Part shown: positions 45,820 through 55,616 of the stretch, piece after piece
Numbering within the stretch: position 1 is the stretch's first letter
Layout: every line of letters begins with the position of its first letter
Origin: Alopecurus myosuroides
Taxonomy: Eukaryota; Streptophyta; Magnoliopsida; Poales; Poaceae
Direction of reading: 5' to 3'
DNA length: 64,000 nucleotides
Assembly (NCBI GenBank): GCA_028641055.1
Contig: CM054060.1
Span: 166,374,416-166,438,415 of the forward strand
Made by a program: the position numbers and the translations under genes
The notes under the pieces: generated by a model
Databases searched by the model: none
What the model was told of the DNA's origin: nothing
Seen by the model: the letters and a program-made list of their open reading frames with translations, nothing else

Positions 45820-48751
45820 ATGGCCTCTCCGTCGTCCTCTCCGGCTCGCGCCTCTATCGACGTGCTTTTGGGCGACCTGGATCCACAGCTGGGGTCGCCC
45901 AAGCATGCCGGCGGCGGGCCGGAAAAAGCCACGGCATCCGCGGCGGGCGGAGGAAACGCTTCCGCCGCCGCGGACGTAGCGGGCTCAAGCACCACGACAT
46001 CCCCGCCGTTCGCACCGGAGACGGCGGAGGAGAAAATCGAGCTACTCGGCGAAAAGCTTGCCGCCGCGAAGGCCGCCGCCGCCGCCGGAGCGGAAGAGGA
46101 AGAGGAAACTGCAGGCAACTGGAGTGCCTGCAGTATTCCCCCGGCTCTCCTTCCCAACCTGGAGAAGGAGGGCTTGGTGCTGAAAAAGAAATGGCGGCTC
46201 CCGGAGGAGGAGACTGAACCCCTGCCACAAGAGGGCGAAAGGGTGCTTCTTGCCTCCCACCTTCTACGAGGTATGGGATTGCCACCTTCATCCTTCTTCC
46301 TCCAGGTTCTGTCACACTACAACATCCAACCACATAACCTTCCTCCCAACTCTATTCTGTACATGGCCGGCTTCCAGGCCTTGTTCGAAGGTTACCTAGG
46401 AATAGAGCCTAGGTTAGATTTTTGGTTGTATTGCTTTGGGGTGAAGCGTAACTCTTCGGAGGGCGCGCTCCCAAATTGCGGGACCATTTCCTTTACTCTT
46501 CGGAGATTCCGAGAGGATTGGTTCCCCAAAATCAAAACCTCAGAATCCGTCAAATTTTGGACGGGTTCTTTTTTCTATCACCCCGACGTGCCTTTTCCTA
46601 AAAAGGCCGTCGGGGTTCCACCTTTTGTGAACTCCGCCGCTGTTCCCCAGGATAACTGGGTGACAGAGGCCGTCCAGGTTCTGCCTCCAGATCTACTAAG
46701 GAACAAGAGGCGCATCGCCAAGCTCACTTCCTCCAAACCTCCTTTGACCGGTATGGACACGGTCTTTTGCTGGCTGGATAGGCGAATTCAGCCGTTAGCA
46801 AACCACGGAGGCCGTCTCCTGTGTGAATACACAGGAGCCAAGGATCCAATGCGGACAACCGACAAGGATTGGCCCGCAAAGGAGCTTAGGCGGCGCATCA
46901 ATCAGTTGGTCGCTTCGCGCGATCAATACACGGAGAGTCGGCCAATGTACACGGCCGACAACCCCGCTCCTAAGGTAATTTTTCCGTTATTTGGGTATAA
47001 TCTTACTTCCTGGATAATCTACCTTTTGAATCTGATTGGTTTTTTCCAACAGCTTGTGGATCTTCCAGACTCGGAGTTAGCCTCCGAGGCCGAGCTGGAT
47101 GCGCTGCGCACCGCCGCTACTGGTGGGCGCAAACGCAAGAAGATAATTTCTTCCGATGAAATTATCGACCTTGACGGAATCCCCGTCGCCACTTCCAGGT
47201 TATTTTCTTCTGGGTTTTTTCTTTTATGGGATCTTTTTCGTCCATCTTCGGTGTTTTAACCTTTTCCGGGTTTTTGGTTTTTAGGTTACCCCCCTCCAAC
47301 TTGAAGCCGAGGAAGTTGAAGAAACTCAGAGCTTCTTCTAACCGAGGCAGCCAACCATCTCCCGCCGTCGCCCCGGACACGCCGCAGACAATGGCGGAAG
47401 AACCTACTGCCGCCACCACCACCAAGCCCCCAGAGCCCAGCCAGCCCGTTGTGTCCGAGTCGGACACGAGGGAAAGGGCGGCTCCAGAGGTGGGGAAATC
47501 TTCTCGGATTTTCGACGAGGAAATCCCCACCTTTGACAAGGATTTTAAGGCTATAAATGACGGCTTGAACGCGGCCGAAAATCACTTCGCGGAATACGCG
47601 AAAGAATTCCGAGAAAACTTAGCAGGTTTGCAGCGCATGAGCCAGGTATGTAACTCTAGCCCCCAAGCATTAAACAAAATGCATGCTTTTTTGCTTTGAT
47701 GTTTTTTATTAACCATACTTTTCCTTGCTGTGTTTCAGCAAACCTCCGAGGCCATAAACCTTGAAGTTTTCAGGAAGCTCACTATCAAGAATAAAGAAGT
47801 TCGAAGTCTTCTTTCTATTCTTGAGGAGAGAGAGGCGGAGCTGGAATCATCTCAGCTCGCTTTGACGGAAACGAAAGGTAAGCTTTTTCGTTTTGAAATT
47901 TCCGATTTAAGACTTTGTCTAAGTTTTTTCCCGAGGAAATTGATCAACTCGGATTTTCCCTTGCTTTTCAGCTGCTTTAGCCGAAGCTAAACAAGCAGCG
48001 GAAGATTCCGGCAACGCCGAGATTCTCCGCAATGAGAACATTGAGCTTCACAAGAATCTTGTGAAGGCTCAGCAAGACCTGGAAGCCAGCAACCTGGCCC
48101 TTGGAGTGGCTAACTCCAAGGCTTCCGAACAGGCGGAGAAAGACAAATCCACCATTCAGGATTTGACTGAAGCTCTGAACCTTCGCCTGGAGGAAGTTTC
48201 CGAGATCGATAAACTCATCGGTAAATTTCTTACCCTTGTCCTCATCTTTCCATGTTTTGTTTTCTCTGTTTGTCTCCTTAACCCTTTTGTATGTTTTATT
48301 GGATCAACCAGGAGACACCCCAGATGGCACTCGGGCTGCAGGCATCCGAGCTTTCGGGGAAACATGGAATTTGGTGAAGACTGCTGCAACGCAGCTAGTA
48401 GGCAAGTTTCTTCCCGAAAAATCTGGGGAATGCTCGGAGGTTGAAAAACTTCCGGGTATCATCATGGAGGTGGCGGAGTCCAAGGAGTCTATTCTCCGCT
48501 CCGCTGCACGGGGTGGTGCGCGCATGGCCTTAGGCCTTATGCGCATGCACTACCCTAGTGCCAAATCCTGGCGTGTGGCCACCGGTGTCCCTCAGGGATA
48601 CACGGATGCGCAACGATCCACCATCTTTGGTGAAGTTAAGGGCCACGCCACCCAGATTGCCGCCATGGTAAATGTCGCCGTCAACTATCCAGAAGAAGAA
48701 GCTCCTCCAATTCCCGATGAAGAAAGCAGCGAGGAGGAGTCGGATTCTTGA
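45820..48751 (+). CDS. Antisense, six-exon gypsy accessory gene ('putative gypsy-type transposon' protein, PF04195-like)
   Basis: Exons 45820-46974, 47053-47198, 47285-47645, 47739-47877, 47972-48220 and 48312-48751. All five introns are 78-94 bp with GT...AG ends and phases that agree, giving 829 codons without a stop until TGA at 48749-48751. Residues 1-100 are Ala/Ser/Glu-rich. Residues about 100-330 match the transposon-ORF pattern (FFLQVLSHYNIQPHNLPPNS, FEGYLGIEPRLDFWLYCF). Residues 386-550 are basic then proline-rich. Exons 4-5 are coiled-coil-like (LLSILEEREAELESSQLALT). The tail is acidic (EESSEEESDS). The biochemical role of the family is not known; I assign none. The gene is convergent with gag-pol, has its own TATA box, and an AATGAA polyadenylation-like signal lies near 48844. 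The intact frame contrasts with broken neighbours and fits a young element. Confidence 0.82.
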
Positions 48752-49367
48752 AGGGTCACCTGGAACCTGGATAGAAAATTTAGACAATAGGAGCATTACT
48801 GTTCTTTCATTTGTAATCCAAAATGTAATGCTTCTTATGTATTAATGAAAATTCCGCCTTTTGCAGTTTAAACTATGAAATTACTTTGCAAGTTGTTTGT
48901 ATTTTACCATTCCTTTATCTTCTAAGTTCTCTGGTGTATATGCTTTAACTGTCCTTAGTGTTTGAAATGGCTCAAATAGCATCATGAATCGTTATGCCGA
49001 GTAACTGGGGACGAACCAAGCAGTTTTGAAACTCGAAAACATGAATCATGCTAAAGGCATTTTTACTAACTAGTTCCAGTAACCCAGCATACGCACGATC
49101 AGATAAAGACTTAGAGAAACAAGGAAAGTTTTAAGTGAAACTTGGGCACGCAGGCAATTCAAGTTTCCTTTAGCCGTTAAAAGGCTGAAAAATCATTCAG
49201 TTATGTAACGCCGAGTACGCAAGCACAATTCGGGTTAACATTGAGAAATTTGTAAGATCATTGGGAAATAGATGAGGCGGAAATACTTTGCACTTATAAG
49301 AAAAATAGATGACAGCATTCCGACAACTTTATTTCATGATCTCAAAAGATGTTTACATAGATTTGAA
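48752..49367. other. Convergent spacer between antisense gene and RT in G
   Basis: No gene. Probably holds the 3' end of the antisense transcript (GTAATGC...TTAATGAAAATTCC near 48825-48855). RNase H and integrase, expected here on the minus strand, are absent. Confidence 0.6.
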
Positions 49368-50348
49368 CTAAGTACAGAAGGGGACATAACTTGCTAGGTG
49401 TTCCCAGGCTTCCGCAATCCACTTGACCTTGTCGAAATTTTTCAGCAGCTTGAAGAGTGGTAGGGTTTTAGCCCCCAGCCAACTAAGAAATCTTTTTATG
49501 GCTGTGGCGGAACCCGGCAATTCTGGGACATCTTTTTCATACGTATGTTCTGAGATGTTCGAGATTGCTTTCATCCTTTCCTGGTTAACTTCTATTCCTC
49601 TATGAGAAACGATGAAACCCAGAAGTTTTCCTGAGGGAACCCCGAATACGCACTTAGATGGATTTAACTTCATCTTGTAAGTGCGCAAATTTTCGAAGGT
49701 TTCTCGCAAATCCTCAAGGAGTGTATCTTTTTCCTTGGTTACGACAGCAATATCGTCCACGTAAACATGGACGTTTCTGCCAATTTGACTATGCAAACAA
49801 CGTTGCATGCAACGCTGGTAGGTTGCACCTGCGTTCTTCAGGCCAAAAGGCATGGTTACGTAGTAATACGTCCCGTACGGGGTTATAAAAGAAGTCTTGA
49901 TTTGATCTTCCTTTTTCATGCGTATTTGGTGGTACCCGGAGTATGCATCCAAAAAGCATAAAAGCTCAGAGCCTGCAGTGGCGTCTATTATTTGATCGAT
50001 TCGCGGTAGCGCAAACCTATCTTTCGGACATAACTTGTTCAATCCTGTGTAATCTATACACATTCTGAGGGCAGTTGTATCTTTCTTCGGTACTAATACC
50101 GGATTTGCGGACCAGTCAGTATGGATTACCTCCTTGATGAAATCCGCTGCTAAAAGCCGGATAATTTCCTTGCCAATAGCCTTCCGTCTTCTTCCGTCAA
50201 ATCGACGGAGACCTTGTTTGACGGGTTTTGATCCGGGAATAACCTTGAGTTGGTGCTCAGCAAGTTCCCTGGGTACGCCTGGCATGTCAGCTGGACACCA
50301 GGCAAAAATGTCCCAGTTCTCACGGAGGAACTTGATGAGCTCGCCTTC
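49368..50348 (-). pseudogene. Element G reverse transcriptase, C-terminally truncated
   Basis: Continues the gag-protease frame after a TAG codon. From the Met at 50285 there are 305 residues: CIDYTGLNKLCPKDRFALPR at about 76-95, first catalytic Asp in FLDAYSGYHQI (about 111-121), YVDDIAVV at 175-182 with both catalytic Asp, and LLGFIVSHRGIE at about 222-233. The thumb-proximal KRFLSWLGAKTLPLFKLLKN is followed by an unrelated tail ending YVPFCT. RNase H and integrase are missing, so the break lies near 49425. The RT palm itself looks intact. Confidence 0.88.
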
Positions 50349-53300
50349 CTATTTGTCGGTCATCCCAGTCCCTACAACGACGAATTTTGTCGGATCTTTG
50401 GGATCTAGGATTACCTGTCTTGTATTCTCGGATGCCTTGAAGCTATCTGTTGGCTTCCGAGTTTCTTTTCCTGCCGGCATTTCTTTCGGCGATACCTCCT
50501 TGGCTAACTCCTTCAGTTCTTCCTGAGCTATAACTCTTTGAGCGCAAAGGGCGTTTTGCTTCTCCAACTCATTTGCCAGCTTGAAATCACCGGCAATGGT
50601 AATTACTCCTCCTTTGGGTCCTGGCATCTTCAGCTTGTTGTAGATGTAGCAAGATCTTGCCATAAACTTGGCGAAAGCCGGACGTCCGAGTATTGCGTGA
50701 TACACGCTCTCGAACGGCACAACTTCGAAGGATACTTTTTCCTGCCGGAAGTGATCTTTATCTCCGAAGGTGACATCTAGGGAAATTTCTCCTAGGGATC
50801 GTGCTTGCCTGCCAGGAACAATGCCATGGAAGCGTATATCGCTGTAATTGAGCTGGGACTCGGATATCTTCAAGTGCTTCAGTGTATCCAGGTACATTAT
50901 ATTGATGCTGGATCCTCCGTCCATCAGCACTCTTCTTAGCCTAGTGTTTTGAACAATAGGGCTTACAACAAGAGCTTGTGTGCCGGGTTCAGGGATATTT
51001 CCGGGATGATCAGACTGATCCCAGATTATCGGTGTGTTGGAATACTTCAAGAATTTTGGGGTTGCAGGAACAACCGCGTTTATTTCTCGAAGTGTCCTTT
51101 TGGCCACCTTTGCTGACGGGGTTGCTAGGAAAGTTAGCATTGCTTCTCCGTCAACTCTCGGAAATTTAGGTTCGCCTTTTCGCTGTTGTTCCTGGATTTT
51201 ATCATCAGTGTCCGATTCACTGTCTTCTTTTTCAGCTTCTGGCTTTTGTTTGGCAGGTTTCCTCTTGGAACCCTTCCCTTTATTTCCGGATCCTGCATTG
51301 CCTTTCATATGCTTGTTTAGCCGGCATTGCGCGTTCGTGTGGGTTGGTTTCCCAAACTGAGAGTGGTGGACGTAGGGTTCCGACTTAATTCTCTCCCATT
51401 CTTCAGGAGTGTAATTGATGGGATCCGGACTGCGGCCTTTCCACTTGTTCCCTTTTTCTCCTCCAAAGGCTAAGTTAACCTCCTTGGGCTTTGTTGTTGA
51501 CTCCGGGGTTCCTTTTTTATCAGAACGAGGTGTTTTCTTGGCCAGTATCAGTGACTCAATATTGCCTCCTCTTGCTCTGATATCGTCTTCGGCTGCAGCA
51601 TGCTCATTAGCGGTTGTAAGCATAGATCCGAGATCTTTGTGCTTTTTAGAACCAACCATGAACGGTACAAGTCCGGGTTTTAGGCCATTGACGAAAGCAT
51701 GCATTGCTTGTACGTCAGTTACTCCAGAGCAACTATTCTTCATTGCAGTCCATCTGGAGATGAAATCCACGTATGGTTCGTCTTCAAATTGGGTGCAACG
51801 GTTCAGCTGGTTGATGCTATTTGGGCGTTTGTATGTTCCTCGAAAATGCTGAGTAAATACTCTCGCCATATCATCCCAACTGTCGACAGTTCTTGATGGT
51901 AAACCATTAATCCAATCTCTGGCTCCGTCTAGCAACATTAGGGGAAGAAACTTGACAGCTTCCAGGTCTGTCCCGTTGTTGATCTGGACGGCTGTGTAAT
52001 AATCTGAAAGCCAGGTATCCGGGTTTGTACTGCCGGTATATTTTTGGTAGGTTGGACCAACTTTGGCGAAGCCAGAATGCAGGGTTATCCTTCGGATCCT
52101 GTCTGTAAAACACTTAGGACCAAAGTATAGATCATCCTTTTCTGCTCTGTCAATATGTGCAGAATATCTCCCGGCTGAATGGACAGAAGGGGATCTGCTC
52201 CTTTCTTTTCCATTGTTGCGCGGACGCGTTTTTCCGAGGTTATCTCTATCTCTTCCGTTGTCACGCCCTCTGGGATTAGGTGGAGTCCTGCTCCTGTACC
52301 TTTCCTTATCTTTGGGCGGTGTCCGAGATCTTTCACGCCTGTGAGGTGTATCGTATCTTCCAGCTTTTTCAGCTGGGTTTCTCGGAGGTGGCATTATTTT
52401 GCCGTCATTCCGGTGTTTGTCTTCCCGATCGTGTGGTTTATATCCGTCTTTCGGGAGATGAGGTCCGGTTCTAGACGCTGCGTCCCGGTTGTCGGGGTTT
52501 CTCTTGTCTTTTCTCGGATCCTCTTTTTTATCCGAATCTCCGGGTTCTTCCGGTCCAGGTGCTCCAGCAGCGCAAGTAACAGTTTTGCAGAGGGCGGAAT
52601 TATCATGCAGCCTCCCTGATCGCTCTTGTCCTCGCTGTTGCTGCTGTAATGCTTTTCCTAGGAAAGCATACACCCCTTGGATTTTTTCCCCGTTAGAGTA
52701 CAGATCATTGTTCAGGATGGCGAACGCTGCTTCCGCGTTTTCAGCTGCGGTTTTGTATATTGGTTCGCCCTTGGCATCTTTGCCGTTTAACTGCTTTTGC
52801 CAAGATGGGTTATAGAACCTTTCTTTCGGCGACAGTTCTTCCGGTTTTGCAATTCCGGGTAACCTCGTAGGTTTTAAGGCAGATCTATGCTTTCTCTCGT
52901 ACTCCTCAATTTCTTCCTTCATAATTTTGATGTCATTATGGGTTTGTTGGAGATGTTGCCGAGATCTAAGCAGTTGTTGCTGTTGCCGTTGGAAAGCTTG
53001 TCTCCTGGCTTCCAGCATCTCAGGGGGTTCATTGGGTCCCACTGGAGTTTGTAATAGTTCTTGCTCTTCCAGTTCTGTCATTGGCGGAGCAGTGATTTCC
53101 TTACATTTCTTTTCCGTAGGCTTTGTGCCACTAATATCTCCAACTTCCAGGTTTTCATCAGCGAGATCAGCTGACTTTTTCTTCCGGAGTTTGTACTGGA
53201 GTTTTTTAGAAGCACGGTGCTTTTTCTTGGAAGAGGGAGGTTTTTTGACAGGTTCATCCTCTGTCATCTCCTTGACATTAGGAAATATCGGAGAAGTTTC

Positions 53301-53789
53301 TCCGTCTTCCCTCTCCTCTGCTGGCGGAGGGGTTTTAGGGCTTTCCTGGCTATCGGCACCCGTTGTATCAGCTGGTTTTGCCATTAGCACTTCATGGAAT
53401 CCCTCTTGAAAGGACTTAACTTTTCTTACGAAGGCATCATCATCTTCGTCTTCAGATTCGAAGTTATCCGATCCGGTTTCCGACTCCAATCTCGCCTCAA
53501 TGGCGGCAAGCACGGACTCTGTTTCCGAGTTCATCGTCTGGTTGACGGATGTCGGATCTTCCGTCTCTGTGACGGGTATTGGTTCTTCCGTCTCTGTGAC
53601 GGGTGTATCGTTGTCTGCCTCTTGCACGGGATTTCCGTCATCCGTGTTTTCGGCGATCTCGGATTGCACCATGTCGATAAAGTGCGTATCACTGTTTTGT
53701 CGGCGATCTGAGAAAAATCCGGCATCATAGTCGTCTTCGACTGGGTATAGGGCGGGTGGGAAATAATTGCTTTCACCGCAAAACCCCAT
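50349..53789 (-). CDS. Element G gag-protease polyprotein
   Basis: The open frame runs from inside the LTR (54098) to TAG at 50349-50351. The first Met after the primer site is at 53789 (MGFCGESNYF), used here as the start; a non-AUG or earlier initiation in the open leader is possible. Counting from 54098: acidic region to about residue 230; lysine-rich part and a Gln-rich coiled coil (365-405); an Arg/Ser/Pro-rich RS-like segment (585-645); Retrotrans_gag domain (about 660-840, GARDWINGLP, HFRGTYKRPNSINQL); a lysine-rich nucleocapsid-like part with only a partial C/H motif; protease 1055-1170 with DGGSS in place of DTGAS and AILGRPAF. Length is unusual because of the long N-terminal extension. 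No frameshift was seen over 1,146 codons, so it may still be translated. Confidence 0.88.
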   Translation of the reverse strand: MGFCGESNYFPPALYPVEDDYDAGFFSDRRQNSDTHFIDMVQSEIAENTDDGNPVQEADNDTPVTETEEPIPVTETEDPTSVNQTMNSETESVLAAIEARLESETGSDNFESEDEDDDAFVRKVKSFQEGFHEVLMAKPADTTGADSQESPKTPPPAEEREDGETSPIFPNVKEMTEDEPVKKPPSSKKKHRASKKLQYKLRKKKSADLADENLEVGDISGTKPTEKKCKEITAPPMTELEEQELLQTPVGPNEPPEMLEARRQAFQRQQQQLLRSRQHLQQTHNDIKIMKEEIEEYERKHRSALKPTRLPGIAKPEELSPKERFYNPSWQKQLNGKDAKGEPIYKTAAENAEAAFAILNNDLYSNGEKIQGVYAFLGKALQQQQRGQERSGRLHDNSALCKTVTCAAGAPGPEEPGDSDKKEDPRKDKRNPDNRDAASRTGPHLPKDGYKPHDREDKHRNDGKIMPPPRNPAEKAGRYDTPHRRERSRTPPKDKERYRSRTPPNPRGRDNGRDRDNLGKTRPRNNGKERSRSPSVHSAGRYSAHIDRAEKDDLYFGPKCFTDRIRRITLHSGFAKVGPTYQKYTGSTNPDTWLSDYYTAVQINNGTDLEAVKFLPLMLLDGARDWINGLPSRTVDSWDDMARVFTQHFRGTYKRPNSINQLNRCTQFEDEPYVDFISRWTAMKNSCSGVTDVQAMHAFVNGLKPGLVPFMVGSKKHKDLGSMLTTANEHAAAEDDIRARGGNIESLILAKKTPRSDKKGTPESTTKPKEVNLAFGGEKGNKWKGRSPDPINYTPEEWERIKSEPYVHHSQFGKPTHTNAQCRLNKHMKGNAGSGNKGKGSKRKPAKQKPEAEKEDSESDTDDKIQEQQRKGEPKFPRVDGEAMLTFLATPSAKVAKRTLREINAVVPATPKFLKYSNTPIIWDQSDHPGNIPEPGTQALVVSPIVQNTRLRRVLMDGGSSINIMYLDTLKHLKISESQLNYSDIRFHGIVPGRQARSLGEISLDVTFGDKDHFRQEKVSFEVVPFESVYHAILGRPAFAKFMARSCYIYNKLKMPGPKGGVITIAGDFKLANELEKQNALCAQRVIAQEELKELAKEVSPKEMPAGKETRKPTDSFKASENTRQVILDPKDPTKFVVVGTGMTDK

Positions 53790-53992
53790 TGCTTCCGCGG
53801 TTAATCCGATAAAGATGTTAGCAGATCCAATCGGTAAAACGCAGGCACTTACCAGGTGGTTTTGCGCCGGTATGTAGGATCCGTTGTCGAGGAAGCGCCC
53901 AACGTCGTCGTCGAATTCCAAGCTTCCGACAGTGATCGATCTTCCGATTCCGCCTAATATCCCAGATCGGAACTTCACGCCAGACGTCGCTT

Positions 53993-54010
53993 GCCCCACG
54001 GTGGGCGCCA
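53993..54010 (-). promoter_or_regulatory. Element G primer-binding site
   Basis: Minus strand TGGCGCCCACCGTGGGGC, two bases after the 5' LTR end (GTCTCGACA). A standard gypsy primer site; the tRNA identity was not determined. Confidence 0.9.
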
Positions 54011-54012
54011 AC

Positions 54013-54585
54013 TGTCGAGACATCGTAGTAGTTTTCATAGACTGGGGTGCCATGAGACTACGGTAGAGACGTGGGGTAACGGGATAGCGTAGTAACACAG
54101 AACACGGGATTTACCCAGGTTCGGTACGTCGCAACAGTACGGCGTACCTACTCCTGCACTTCTCACTATGTGGGACTAAAGCCCGTATAATAAGGTTACA
54201 ATGTAAGGGAATAGATCCAGCTACTCGTCGAGGATGAACTTCCCGGCGAGTTGCGCAAGGCTTAAGCTTGAACCTAGAACCTTGGAACTAAAGGAACTTA
54301 TGAAATCTATCTCCCGTCCGGCTTTATATAATAGCCGGATTAGGGCTTACAGAACCAGAAACCTAGAAGACTACGTTTAACTTGTAACTTGGAAAGTAAG
54401 GAATCCGTCTTCTCCTCCAAGCCAGATCACGCGGGCCGTGATCCGGGTTCTTCTAGAATCCGGCTTCTGCGCGTCGGACTACTGGGCCGCCCAATGGACC
54501 TAAGCCCATTACCTTGCAGGCCACCCTGGTAGTCTAGCTCTTTTGTCTACCATCTTCTATACCCCTAATCGGTATATATCCGACA
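54013..54585 (-). repeat. Element G 5' LTR
   Basis: 573 bp, the same length as the 3' LTR. Differences seen: GTCGCAACAG versus GTCGCGACAG, GAAATCTATC versus GAAATATATC, CCGTCCGGC versus CCGTCTGGC. Minus-strand TATA region at about 54321-54338. Confidence 0.93.
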
Positions 54586-55616
54586 ATAACTGTCGATCAT
54601 GCGGTCACTAGATATTCTCATAGTATATAAATTATAGTAAATGTCAACTTTATATGTATTTGCTAAAATACATCATGATTAGCAACAACATACATTTGGG
54701 ACGGTTTGGTACTATTGTTACTCTAACAATAAAATCTTATGTTTTTGCTAAACTTTTAACCAAGTCCGTGATCAGGAAAATTTGATCATCTCACAAACCA
54801 TAAACTAATCTTAGAGACAATATTAAAGACAAGATTAAGAACTATTGTTTGTTTATATCTTCACACCCACACAAAGGGTTTTTTAAACTCACTTTTCAAG
54901 TGCTATAGCGGTTGTAGCATGTTGACATAAACTTAATTCTGAAGTAGGAGATATAATAATAACCAAATATTATTGTGTCTAGGGCATACCTCCAACAGTC
55001 TCTCACTTGCACTAGAGTCAATTAATACTATAGTTAGTACGATGACATAACACCTATGAAATTCTGGTGTTACTCACACTATGCATGTAGTATCTTAGAC
55101 TTTTTTCTTTCGCCTTTTGATATTATCAACTTGTAACAAACATGTGTTTGGATTTATTAGGAATTGGATTTGTGTGAACCTGGTCCCATGACAACATTAA
55201 TAATTCAAGCGTCTTCGAATGAATTATCATACCATCATTTGAAACCTCACTAAGTCGAATGACTTTTATCCAATAACTTCTAATAAAAAATTCTAACATC
55301 GAGTTACAACTATCCATTGTAAAGTACTGTAGAGTCCACTCATAATACTCTAATGTTGATATTCATACAACATACGGTATTAAAATCATAATCTGAATTA
55401 AAATCAATAAAGATTAGATTTTGTAATTCCAACACAAATACATATGTGAATACTTGTCACAATATTGTTTGTATCTATATAAAATTCCACTGAATTGTTA
55501 TTATACTTAGTAATATTGCCGCTGAATATTTATGTGAGAAACTTCTCACCATAATATTCTATGATTTTATTACAAACAATTAACTGTATAAGATTTTTTT
55601 TAAGTTTTTCCCCTTT

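Larger units (their letters stand above)
44705..54585 (-). mobile_element. Element G: gypsy (Tat-like) element with antisense gene, RNase H and integrase lost
   Basis: LTRs 54013-54585 (5') and 44705-45277 (3'), both 573 bp with three differences seen. Duplication ATAAC at 44700-44704 and 54586-54590. PBS 53993-54010. Minus strand: gag-protease 53789-50349, in-frame TAG, then RT 50348-49368 cut short. Plus strand: a spliced gene 45820-48751 between pol and the 3' LTR. An extra ORF in that place, often antisense, is known for the Tat lineage of plant Ty3/gypsy elements. Lack of RNase H and integrase makes this copy non-autonomous. Confidence 0.93.
43350..55616 (-). mobile_element. BARE-1/Angela/WIS-like copia remnant, split by G
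   Basis: The LTR occupies 43350-44704 and 54591-54997 (1,762 bp without G, the usual size). Its start on the minus strand is TGTTGGAGGTATGCCCTAGA, one or two changes from the Angela consensus, directly after a polypurine tract that reads TCTAGTGCAAGTGAGAGAC. A minus-strand TATA (CACTATATAAAAC, 43632-43644) and TTGTACGACTACATCAA downstream also match this family. 54998-55616 would be the interior upstream of the 3' LTR but is too decayed to show coding. No 5' LTR was found. Confidence 0.8.
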
